Shown piece after piece: positions 40,111-51,240 of a stretch of 64,000 nucleotides of DNA. Each line of letters starts with the position of its first letter. The first letter of the stretch is position 1. The notes below the pieces were generated by a model. It saw only the letters and a list, made by a program, of their open reading frames with translations. It had not been told where the DNA came from and did no database searches. The position numbers and the translations under genes are program-made. Source of the stretch: Antedon bifida (Eukaryota; Echinodermata; Crinoidea; Comatulida; Antedonidae); the NCBI GenBank assembly GCA_963402885.1, contig OY727093.1, positions 12,659,501 through 12,723,500 on the forward strand. The letters run 5' to 3'.

Positions 40111-40868
40111 CTATGCAACTTCTACCGCACCCTCTATCATCTTTCCTTGTTTTTGACCAACAGCGGGCGTAAGGTATACTATTAACTCAAACATAAGGTA
40201 CGATTTTTAAGTAGTATTTCGTAGTAGTATAATCGGAATCCTGCTTAAAATTGTCACTAGTAACTAGACTCATAGTCATATAGTCATAGAAGCGAGTGGA
40301 ATTTGCGTTTACTATTCCTTGACGAGACGATTGTAAAAATTATAAATTTTAAAGAATACATAATACAAACAATGTAGGCCTAGGCCTATATCTATAGGCC
40401 TAAAGTAAAGAGAACATTATTTTCTATTTAAAAAGAAACTAATAATGCTATTTAAAAATACTACTTAACAAAGTTTAGCAACATTTTTTAGGTTATCGTT
40501 ATTTTTTTTATTTTTCCAAAAAAAAAAACAAAAAAATCATCAACAAAAAATAACAGATAATAGCCCGTCGAAAAACAATGAACTGTGAGAAAATCACACT
40601 TACTAGCCACTAACGTGGCAACACAGTTATTAAATGCAATGCTCTTGCTTTTTCTGGACATATTTGTTGTCTTACCTTCAACGCCTGGTGCAATGTCATT
40701 TCGTAGCGAACGCATGGCTGGTAAAGGATAATGTTTACTACAAACCATTCTTCCATTTGTTACCTTGCACGCCTGTCTTTTGTTAAGCTTACTAGCTTCA
40801 CTACATTCTCCTTGGTATGATAGCAATACTACATAAACGATTAGTCCTATAATACGGTTGGTATTCAT
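40111..40868 (-). CDS. Gene C: small secreted peptide precursor with a cysteine pair
   Basis: Exon 1 is 40868-40676: signal peptide MNTNRIIGLIVYVVLLSYQG, then LNKR and a peptide starting QACKVTNGRMVC. The N-terminal glutamine after KR could cyclise, and the two cysteines eight residues apart could form a loop. A strong donor (GAAG before GTAAGA) ends the exon in phase 1. A second phase-1 donor (GTAAGT) 72 bases further on, at 40603, would add 24 in-frame codons. A tentative terminal exon 40178-40111 gives a stop followed 18 bases later by AATAAA (40093-40088), for 86 residues in total. A TATA-like TATTTAAA lies at 40938-40931. The family is not recognised; it may be a neuropeptide, hormone or other short secreted protein. 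Confidence 0.55.
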
Positions 40869-40930
40869 GATTTTTATGTTAGCTAATCGGCTACTACAAA
40901 TACGAATGAAAGCAGAATCTTCTCCAAGTT

Positions 40931-40938
40931 TTTAAATA
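40931..40938 (-). promoter_or_regulatory. TATA-like box of gene C
   Basis: TATTTAAA on the minus strand about 63 bases before the ATG of gene C. Confidence 0.35.
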
Positions 40939-41261
40939 CATAGGTGGTACATAATAAGTTGTATAAAACTTATTACATAAGCAATTATATGATTACGGTA
41001 TGTCAATTAATAATGAGACAAAATAGATTATAATGAATTAATTTGTATTATCTATATAAATGTATATTTATATTAGTAAATAGATATTTAATTGAATTAA
41101 TAGATACATATTCTCTGGAGAACGGTACTAATTACGAAATATGTTTTGTGTTTATTCGATCTAACGAGAGGATGTGACGTTTACACCCATATTTCCAAAT
41201 AGGTATCATTTCGTACAAATATTTATAATAAGTCTTCAAAGCAATTATTATTATATGGACG

Positions 41262-42819
41262 TCAGATTATACTGGATGAATCGTGTCTGGGTCTGTGTTT
41301 ATAATCAAGGGAATATGCATAATGTTCCACCATCGTGGTCGATAGTTCTACAATCTTATAAACAGCAAAAGCTAAAACGCTAAAGTTCATCTCTTTGTGG
41401 TCCGAAGAGGGCGGTATTTACTTACTGTAAATTATGGATAGATGTTTACCTCTACAATTATTTAACTATGGGAGTAGGTTGATTGAACAGTTAATTATTA
41501 GAATCATTTAGTTGTATTTTCGACATTGTGTTTGTTGACTTTTTTAGGTACAAGAACAGTATTTACAGTTCGTTCCTAATATATTTAACTTAATTCGAAT
41601 GATATACCAGTATAACATCCCACGAACACTGTTAGTAAAGTGGAATTAACCATAGTGGAATAGTTTACTTCCATGATCAGAACAAAGGTAACAATCATGG
41701 TATGTCATTTGAAAGAAAAAATAAATTAAAAAAAACGCTGTTCTTGTCAATTCTATTTTATGTACCTAGTTGTACTCTCCAACATTTTAGGTTCCAGACG
41801 CCGATTCGACTTAAAATTGATATAAATATTTTGGCCCATATGGCGTTTCATACGTACAATACTTTATCTTACTTCTACGAAGAAAACCGAAACGCCGACT
41901 GCTGGGCAACAACATAAAAAAGACATTAAAGATGTATTGTCCCCCTAAAAAAATAATTCTTAACAACATTTTTGTTGAATATGCCATTTTAATTTAACAT
42001 AATAGTTATCCACTTTGACCAAAAAATGGATCGAAAAAAAATGTATTTACCTAAAAAAACTGTAATTTATAGCAAAAAATGGTCAAATTGGCTGCCAGCC
42101 AATGGGTTTTTGGTTGAATTTAACCATTTACTTTGTCATTTTATAAGTGAAAACTTACTTTTTTTCGTTTTTCTTTCTACAGAAGTGATTAACTTTATTA
42201 AAACTACAAAATAACATATTAAAAGTCTGATTTAATTAATCTTCATTTAATGCATCTTTAACTATACTTCGGGCAAGTATACAGTAGTTGTATAGAGATA
42301 ATTGTTCGGTTAACTACTAAAAATAATGATCGGTAATTATAATCCTTCACCACATTCAAGGCTAAACTAAGACGTAACTACGTTTACTTTATCAAAAACA
42401 CATAATGTAATCAATAATTGTAACATGATAAACTTACGTGTATTGGAGTTTGATAAGTACCCCATTCCAATGGGCGGGGTAAACGGTGTTGGACTTAGAT
42501 TCAATTGATGATGATCACGGTGATAGTAGCCAGAGTCTTGAAAACGATCATCTTGATTCTCCAAATATATTCGGTTATCAACTGAATAGGGCCGCTGTGG
42601 TGGTAGACGGTACAATCCACTCAGCGAGTTACTGACAACATCATGTCTTTTTCCAACACGAATTGGAAACTTTGGTACACTGCGTTTTTTAATATATTGT
42701 TCTGCATTTTGCTGCCCTAATATAAAGCATCTTGATGGTGCTAGTAACACGTATAAAACTAAGCACAATAAGTATATGCATCGTTTGGACACGTTGGCGG
42801 TCATTTTGATGTTTTTCAT
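41262..42819 (-). CDS. Gene D: neuropeptide precursor encoding SVPKFPIRV-amide
   Basis: Exon 1 (42819-42438) encodes a signal peptide (CIYLLCLVLYVLLAPSRC core), a spacer QQNAEQYI ending in KKR, then SVPKFPIRV followed by GKR. Flanking dibasic sites and the glycine donor predict one nine-residue amidated peptide. A long tail rich in Tyr, Pro, Arg and Asp follows. The exon ends in phase 1 at a GTAAGT donor. A terminal exon 41371-41262 (acceptor TTTAGCGTTTTAG) joins in frame and continues the same Tyr/His/Arg-rich composition to a stop, giving 163 residues. AATAAA lies at 41156-41151. The intron carries a MITE (41926-42261). The peptide matches no named family that I recognise. Exon 1 is strong, the terminal exon moderate. 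Confidence 0.7.
41926..42261. mobile_element. TTAA-ended MITE, copy 2
   Basis: Left end TTAAAGATGTATTGTCCCCC is intact; the right end is eroded to GCATCTTTAA. The interior matches copies at 5790-6142 and 45653-46008. It lies in the intron of gene D. Confidence 0.85.
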
Positions 42820-42865
42820 TTTGTAACTGAAGCGAATATGTATGTTGAATTAATATCTGGATGAT

Positions 42866-42873
42866 CTTTTATA
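42866..42873 (-). promoter_or_regulatory. TATA box of gene D
   Basis: A consensus TATAAAAG on the minus strand about 47 bases before the ATG. It places a transcription start near 42840 and supports 42819 as the first coding exon. Confidence 0.65.
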
Positions 42874-42899
42874 GTTAAAATTTTAATTAAAAACTTGAT

Positions 42900-45640
42900 G
42901 TTAATTTTGTCAAATTTGAATTATTTCATTTTGTTAAAAGCATTATCCGGAAACACTTGCATCAAGGGACATCTTACATACAACTTATGTTATTGTAAAA
43001 TAACTCTGCTTCAATAAGTTCCATATTAATTTATGTTTCTTGTTTATATAAAATACCGCATGCGTTGTAAAAAAGTTATGACCATATTAGGATGATTGAT
43101 TATGATTGTAATTACTATACCAGTAGCTTAGTCATAACCTAGAAATATTATTAATTATATATAATTATTAGGCTATAAGTAAATTTATAGGTCAAATGTT
43201 ACGAATTATTTGCATACGTTCATTGACTTTCAAACGTACTTTTTTGCATTCAAACGTAAGTTCTACCACTACTTTGAAAATGGTGCTTCTTTACATTGAA
43301 TACAGTAATTAGTAAAAACTAGATGATACGCGAACGACTAGGGTTGTTCTTCGTATGCATTATGCTTCTTGCTTAGAAAGAGGAGGTCACAGTGCAATAC
43401 AATAATATAAATATATGGTTCATATACAATACATGTGTGTAGCTAAAAATGATTGATGTAACTTATATGTGATTTATCATGAAGAGTCCCCTTATACACT
43501 TTGTAAATCTTAAATTGCAATTGATCATATTTAAATTATGTTTTTACTGACATCCAAAATCGCAATGTGAATGTCATAATCATTCATCATTTTTATTTGC
43601 TTCTATTATTTTTTTTTACGTTTTATTTGAACGTCTAATAATAGAATAAGGAATGTGTCGGAAATTATGTCACACACCCGTTTGTCTCATAATAAAGATA
43701 ACATAAATATTTACTCGCCTATGTCATGTTATTAAACTACTAATTCATTAATCAGTATTAGAAGTTGTAAACTCGTGTAGTCAGTTATTATTACACGAAT
43801 TTACACTAGTGGTTCCCTCGGGTATGACAAGAAGCAAGACTGTATACTTATAGACGATTACGCATGAAGTCGATTATTATTAGCGATATAATTAATCATT
43901 TGAGTAAGATCTCAGGCAATGGAATTACGGACATCTCATTCATTAAAACAACTGAGTTGAATTAATTCAAACTTAATTCATTTGTTCGGTCATTCGTTTT
44001 ATTTCTTAGTTCATTCACTCGTTCTTTCATTCGTTGAGCTGTTAGACTTTGTATCAATTACCTAATCGCGCCAACTGGTAATCAGACATCCACACAGTGG
44101 CATCTAGCCTACTTTCGAAACCCATTCTTCAAGTAGTGAATTGAGTCGAAACTAAACCCAACTAAGTTTCATTTCATACTCCAGGATTAAAAAAAAAAGT
44201 AACGAGCGCCATCATTTGCGAGATGATTGCAAAATGCGTTTTAGTAAACACCTACCTGTGACGGTAGTTTGGAAATATGTTACGGTATGTTTCAGACTAA
44301 TATTACACAAGGTTAACCACCGAAACCAGTAGGCATAATATTAATCAATAATTATCACAACAGTGCGTGTAACATTCCAGAGCTTTTCATTGGTTAATGG
44401 CTGTTTGTCGTCATATTTGTCATAAAATTTAACGTAAGAAGGGCATACTCAAAACCTCGTCTATTTTGGTAAATATAAAAGGCAAATCAAATTATTAGCC
44501 CACCTTAAATCCAACCTAGACCTCTGTACTGCACACACTGGTATTACCGTAAATACTCACGTCGTCGCTACCGATGATCCTTGCACAAGGTCATGACGTC
44601 AAACGTCACAATATTTTCTGAACAGTTGACGCCCTCTATATGAATATTTTACGTTTAAACCACGAACATAAAATGATTGACTTCCAATCAGAATCATTTA
44701 AAAATAACTAATGCCCTCTATAAAACTAGAAATAATCTACTTTAGGCATAAATAAAACAAACAATTAATGGATAAACAATTGAGTGTACAGTAGGCCTAA
44801 CTCTTGAATATATTTGAAATTGTTAAGAATTGATAACTGTATTATATATTTATTACTTAAATCTATGTCGGTATTATCATGAAAGAGTGATATTGAATTA
44901 TCGAGATGACAGTAGTTCAAATAAAGACCACTGAACTGAAATACAATTAAATAAGTTTTATAACGATTAATTTCCCATAAACTACAATGACGTTTACGAG
45001 AATTCAATTTATGTATTTTAAGCAGACCTCAATTTTAATAGGAAATTGACGTACGTAGATTGATCGATATACGAAAGTTGTGACGCTTCCAAAAATGTGG
45101 TTTTTGTTGTGTCTTGTGTTTTATGTATTGCTTTTCATTTGCCGTTTATTATTATGTTGTTTAAGATGTACAGTCATTTTCAAATACAATTGAAATATTG
45201 TTGAACATTCTTGACACGTTCTTAAAAAGTACGACCATTTACATTTACATGTTGATTAATGTAACGACATTGGTGTTATAAACAGACATTAAAGACGTTA
45301 AACTTGATGATAGATAATCGTGAATCAAGAGTTTTTGCACGGCTTTTTGCCGTAGGTCAAAATGGTAATTGACGAGTTCTAAGACGTTGTATGTATAATA
45401 ATCACGCTCTAATGTATTTTCCACTTTTAGCACATAAAATACAGTTTATTTAAACATTTTATTCATTCAAACAATACATTGAATATAATAGTATGTATTG
45501 AAACCGATTTAATCTTGTGAATGATTAAATAAAAACATTTGTGTGAGTTATTAAATACCTCAAACAAATTTTGTTGATAATTTTAAATTTACTGATTAAT
45601 TAATACCCGTTATGTTCCAGTTAGTTAAGAGCGTATTCTA
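42900..45640. other. Spacer, little recognisable content
   Basis: AT-rich DNA. A plus-strand TATAAAAGG at about 44472 has no coding frame downstream. The only protein-like hint is the minus-strand LRR-like stretch at 44765-45007. Confidence 0.4.
44765..45007 (-). pseudogene. Possible LRR-like fragment
   Basis: The minus frame contains FSGLYLNYCHLDNSISLF, IDLSNKYIIQLSILNNF and KYIQELGLLYTQL, which have the spacing of leucine-rich repeats (two to three units). There is no signal peptide, no good splice sites and no neighbouring LRR exons. It may be an eroded fragment of an LRR gene or a chance frame in AT-rich DNA. Confidence 0.2.
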
Positions 45641-45652
45641 TGCTTATTTGTG

Positions 45653-46008
45653 TTAAAGATGTATTGTCCCCCTGAAACATTTTTTTTTTACATTTTTGTT
45701 TTTGTTGAATATGCCATTTTAATGTCACATAATAATTATCCACTTTGACCAAAAATTGGATCGAAAAAAATTGTATTTACCTGAAAAAACTGGAATTTAT
45801 AGCAAAAAAATGGTCAAATTGGCTGCCAGCCAATGGTTTTTGGTGAAATTTAACCATTTATTTTGTCATTTTGTAAGTGAAAACATTATTTTTTCCTTTT
45901 TTTTTCTACGGAAGTGATTAACTTTATTAAAACTACAAATTAACATATTCAAAGTCTGATTTAATTAATCTTCATTTTTCATATTTTTGGGGGACAATAC
46001 ATCTTTAA
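45653..46008. mobile_element. TTAA-ended MITE, copy 3 (best preserved)
   Basis: Bounded by TTAAAGATGTATTGTCCCCC and GGGGGACAATACATCTTTAA, which are perfect 20-base inverted repeats including TTAA at both ends. The 356-bp interior matches the other two copies and has an internal TTGGCTGCCAGCCAA palindrome. Confidence 0.9.
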
Positions 46009-46559
46009 GCTTGAAGGGAATGGGGGAGTGGGATGCGAATGTAGACCCATATCCTTCACCCAGATGTAAACACATATTCAACTATCAACACAACCATTTA
46101 CTGTACATGACAATTTGTAATACACAAAAATATTATAAAAATGTTCTGCGTAATTTATGATACGTATTATGTAAAGTCATGTACGCTTACTGAATTTCTT
46201 ATTTCTAACACATGAGGACAAAGCGAATCCCCAGTAAACAACATTATTTAAAAGAAGGTTTCTGCTTAACCACACTAATTAGAAATAGTAATGATGAATC
46301 TGAAAATGAAGCTATCATTCAATAACATGCGCATCTTAAATAATAAACGGTGAATAGAGTACTTATTTGATTATTACTCGTTTTGTGTCATCTATAAGAT
46401 GTCGAGCAATTGATCCATTTTCATCTACGCAATGTAGTCAACTGCAGAATTGATGCCAATTAAAAATATTGGAAAAACGGAAAATTCATTTAATCAATCT
46501 TGGATAAAAGATATTTTACATTATCATTTTTATATTCCATTTAATGATCATTCACATTC

Positions 46560-47560
46560 ATAAACAATTTAACTTTAAAGCGGGCATGACGTCACAATTT
46601 ACAAATTAAACTCGAATTATAAAGGTTATGTATAACTAATGGAGATCAAATTCTCGGTGTATTCTATATTTAAACACCCCTAAAAATGTACTATAATACT
46701 TAAGCCCTATCTTTTATAACTTAAAGATATATATTTTATACTACTATTGCTAACTTCTTTTAGGCCGAGTATTCTCAAGCCCTGTCAAAAGAATAGCGTT
46801 TTCCGAATGTTCGACACTTTTACTTTATCGTTTTGATTTAGTTTTTTGTTTATTTTATTTGATCTCAATTGAGATCTAGCCACTGATATGTAATTTTTAC
46901 CAGTAATTCGGATTCTTTAATACAATTCTAATGTATACGATGAGCTAGTCACATGCCAGTCTCTGTGTGTTTTAGTCGCATTTTAATGTGTTGTTTGTAA
47001 AACGTCTTCCAGGCTTTGCCTTTGTTATCACGTATATTACATTATCTTAATGTGTTTTTTGTTTTGATGGAGATAAATAAAGATTGATTGATTAATTTAT
47101 TAGATTCCGATCACGTTGATCGTCAATAGTGCAACTTGCTGCTTGGTGAAGCAGTGTGCCTAGAAATATATAGTCAAATTCAATTTAACAGTATCCTTTA
47201 CTCAATCACATTCCCTAGTAATAAATATAGTTCGTATGATACTAAAAACACCAAATTGGTTATTCCTTAACCTTCTGAGACTAAGCAAAAAACCCATGAT
47301 GAACACTTCAGAACTATAAATGAATTAGAAAAAAAAGTAATACAGTACCATCATTAATTATAGAAATATACATAATTTCATTTGCAGATATCACATATTT
47401 ATTTATAATTGTCGAATCATTGCTAATTCGAAATGGATAAAGGGAGGCTTAAAATCTCCAGAGTGTATTATTTGAAATGAAAGTAATTTTACGTAATTCA
47501 CGTATTTCGTATTTGCACAAACAATTTAACTTTAAAGCGGTCACGACGTCATTACACAGA
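46560..47560. repeat. Pair of short dispersed repeats, with pLTR and LINE debris between
   Basis: AACAATTTAACTTTAAAGCG followed by a GACGTCA motif occurs at 46566 and again at 47520. Between them, 46825-46890 resembles the terminal repeat of the Penelope-like element at 5412-6863 (TTATCGTTTTGATTTAG and GAGATCTAGCCACTGA). Also, 46960-47095 ends in GGAGATAAATAAAGATTGAT plus GATT units, like a LINE tail. No gene is seen. Confidence 0.45.
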
Positions 47561-49270
47561 TTGATAAACTCAATAATCAGCATAATGTTTTAACGGGATA
47601 AGATGTAACAGCACTTGAGTAGGAAAAACGTCCAACGTAAATAAGTGGAATTTTCTTTGATTACAGTTGCCAAGGTATATGAGATGATCTTTGTGTTATC
47701 ATATAATTAATTACCGTACCTGATATATTAAAGATGATCGACGGTATAAAAGCAATGAGGGGTTCTTCCTCAAGCCATAGGTTAAAACTACTCTATTCAA
47801 GACGTGTTTTCCATAATTGAATAGTATATAAGTTATTTGAAGTGTTGAAGATTGTTACGGTGACTGTTGCATATGTCCTCGATGGTTTAATATTCTGTTA
47901 TGTAATATTTGTTACGATAGTTTTGTGGTGGATTACATAGCCTACACCTTTACAAACTGTAAGATTTTTTCCACTCCATAATCGACATTGGTTTGCGCAT
48001 GTCTTGTAAAAGGCTTAAAACCAATAATTGTGTTGAATAAATATAAATTTACATATTTCCAAATTTGTTTGAGATGCGAAAAACGCGCAAACCAATCATA
48101 ACGAACTATAACTGTTCGATTCGGGCAAATAAATTCGCCAAATAGTGGAAAACAGGCTTTAGAAGAGAAAAAAATATAGCAAAGTAAACATTAGAATCCC
48201 ATAGGCCTAATGTGTATTTGACGAAAGTAATTTCGTATCATAGTAGTTTAAATGTCGATTTGAACTCCCTGGTGACGTTTTAAGGGGGAGATTATTCATG
48301 GAGATTACGTTCTGAAAGGTGGCATGCATATAATACATATGTATGGTACAGCAGACAAACAAGATAACCAGGTCATTCTATTTGACAAACCTCCTGCATA
48401 CAACCCCCTCTGCACTCCATTCCAACCGTTTACTCATCTGTTTTAATAACCAGAAGGGGCCGATTTTTAAATAAAGCCTTTGTGTCGCATGATAAAATTA
48501 TCTTTGTGGTTACATACTGGTACTTCACAGAAGGATACACGGGCGCCCAATCGACAATGAACGTACTCGACAAAATTTAATCATTCTATATTGTTGGCCT
48601 AGTAAAACCAATAATTCCAATAATGGATGATACTAACTAGATGGCTTGGTGTATTTACTCCCTCTATAATTGTTGCGCTATCTTACTGTACTTCAAGTTT
48701 GTTTTTTGATTAACACGTCATTAACTTATACCGTTTATTATTATTATTAGTAAAATACACAGCAGATTATTGACTTCAATTCATAATGCTATGCTCGTCT
48801 AGCAGGTAATTATTTTCTTTAAACGTTGCGATATTATTATTCTTTTATTGCCAGTATTATAACAGAAACGATGTGATAAACTATTCCTATTACATAAATA
48901 GGAATCAAAATCACAATAACCAAAATTAAGCTACCAACAAAGTCTGTGAACTTTTAACCGAAGTTGAAAGCAAAGTTAAATACCATTAATTAAATACCAG
49001 TTGAAGTAGTATTTTCAATCGGTTTATATTGCGTAAGTAGATTTTCAATTTTCAACCAAGCAAAAATTAATTGCATTACAAAATGCAATAATAGAAATTT
49101 CATTCGGCTGATGTTGCCATAAGTCATTGTTCTTCCGAAAACAAAAGATATTTCGAATCAATTATTTATTTGAAAAACATTGTCGTCATCAATGTTTCAA
49201 GTAAACAAGTGTTAGTGAGTGGGATCGAATCTCGTTCTTCGAACTACAAAATGTTTTGGACGAATGGCAA

Positions 49271-49320
49271 ATAAGCCTACTAACCGTTTGAATATATATG
49301 CAAATGGTTAGTAGGCTTAT
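49271..49320. repeat. Near-perfect 20-bp stem hairpin
   Basis: ATAAGCCTACTAACCGTTTG at 49271-49290 is complementary to CAAATGGTTAGTAGGCTTAT at 49301-49320, with one G-T wobble, around a 10-base loop (AATATATATG). It is not part of any repeat seen elsewhere in the window. It may be a short fold-back element or a structured RNA; the stem is short for a microRNA precursor. Confidence 0.7.
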
Positions 49321-50769
49321 CCCATATAAACTGAAAAACAAGGTTGTTCGTACGATGATGTTGGAATACGGCGAACAAAAGTCTTTCGTCACACACTACA
49401 CATTTTGTCATCGACAGCGCGCACAAAATTGCAATAACTTAACGGATCAACTTAACCTGTGACCCGAACGAAATTGACTGTCATTAATTCTTAAAAGGAG
49501 AAACGTAAACAAAAATAAGTACAATTACCGTAAGCTTTCAATTTAAAGGGTTGCTGCACTTCTATAGACAGCAATTTATTTTAATCATTAGAGAAAATGA
49601 CGCCTCGCTTAAAAGCTGGTATACATAGGAATACTATGACGAATAGACGTCAACTTGTTATAATGTTCGAGCTCTTCAATTACCATTTGCAAATGTAAGA
49701 ACTTAGCCGAAGCCAAATTAATAATAATTAATTCATGTTATTGATTATTAGAATATTTCGTTTAATGTTATTATGTAAGCGATTCGAAAACACCAGTACA
49801 AAATGTAGGCGCGCCTAATTAGTATTTTTTCTTTAGGCTAAAAATATAACATTATTTGCAACCACTTGTTTTCGGTGGTAAATCCGATGGATCATTATTA
49901 AATATAGACCTAACCTTTAAAACAAGTTATCGTTCTCAAAAGAATTTTGACAGATTTCAGTCTTCTGCCTACCTTGTTGCTTGTTTCTAGTTGCTATTAG
50001 TGGTAAGTTTCATTATATTGCGTATTTATGTTGTTTCATTTACATTGTATACTTACATACATAGACTCCGCAAAATACGTGTCGAGGTATCGAGTGAGGA
50101 CACTGCCATTGGCACGCATGCGCACTTGAAACCTGACTGAACTACTTCCTATCTCCTTTGCATATTTCTATAACTTTATGAAACTATACATGAATGTTCA
50201 TGTATCATATGGGAAGGAAACTATATTCAATCGGACAAAAACACCGAATACTCTAAAGACCTTTAAAAGTCAACAGACTAGAAATTCAATTTCCAATCAG
50301 AGATCGAGAATGAACTTTCAACAAAGAATTAAATTATATTTACGATTGAATTAGTTTATTCTGTAAGCCCACTGTTTCTACATTCTACAAATTATCATTC
50401 TAATTCCCTATTTGCACATTTAATTTCCATAAATAACAAATAAATTAAGATGAATTGGCCTTAAGTAAGTTGTTTATAGACGGATGCAGATTGAAAATAA
50501 AGTACATGAGTGGTCTGTAAAATGTCACTACTAATTATTCTTCGTAAAGATGTTCGATAGTCAATTTTGTACAAAATGAATGCGACAGAATTGTTTCTAT
50601 TAAAATAAATAAATCAAAGTTTAACGCGGGCTGCATAACCAGAAAACAAGCATATTCAATGCTATGTTGTTAGCAAATGAGCTGTTAACAGTAAGTATAG
50701 TGCCCTGAAAGTAGGCCTCTGTATTTTAAACTAAACGATGATCTGAATGAATTTTAGATAATGTGCCGG

Positions 50770-51240
50770 TTGGGTGATTCTGAGAAATCCAAAAAATAGG
50801 TCCAAAGTCAGATAGCTTTATAATATTCATCATCACGAACGCTGAACGTCTTGCGACTTACCAATCAGAGCGATAATTGGCCAAAGTGTGCATAGACTTA
50901 TTTATTTTCTTTTGGGTGGTTTTGGGTCGTCTTGGCTTTTCTTATAGATTTGGATAGAGGTGGGATATCAGAGTCTAGACGATAAATGTGTCCACACATG
51001 TCAAGCGTCTTCTCTTTAATCACTCTGCTTCACTTTTCCTCGTTTGTGCTGTTATATAAACCTCTATTTGTTAATATTAGGCCATCTGATGCCTAAAATG
51101 CGTCTTAGAAATTTTCTGTGAAATATGTCAATTTCGTCTTCCATTATGCAAGTCAGAGTCCAAAGTTCACTATATATAGGAATATGCTGGCCACATAATG
51201 TGTTGAAGAAGAGCAGTTTCAAATGAAAAGAGAAAACACC
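50770..51240 (-). mobile_element. Antisense non-LTR retrotransposon fragment (RT C-terminal part)
   Basis: The minus strand reads YSELWTLTCIMEDEIDIFHR then KFLRRILGIRWPNINK before a stop, and in a later frame CGHIYRLDSDIPPLSK. This is the conserved C-terminal block of non-LTR retrotransposon polyproteins (pattern WTLT, LDxFHRxxLRRILGIxWPN, GHxxRL). Several stops and frameshifts show that it is dead. Confidence 0.75.

Noticed and set aside
42026-42214. Plus-strand ORF of 62 codons
   Set aside because: It lies wholly inside the TTAA-ended MITE copy 2.
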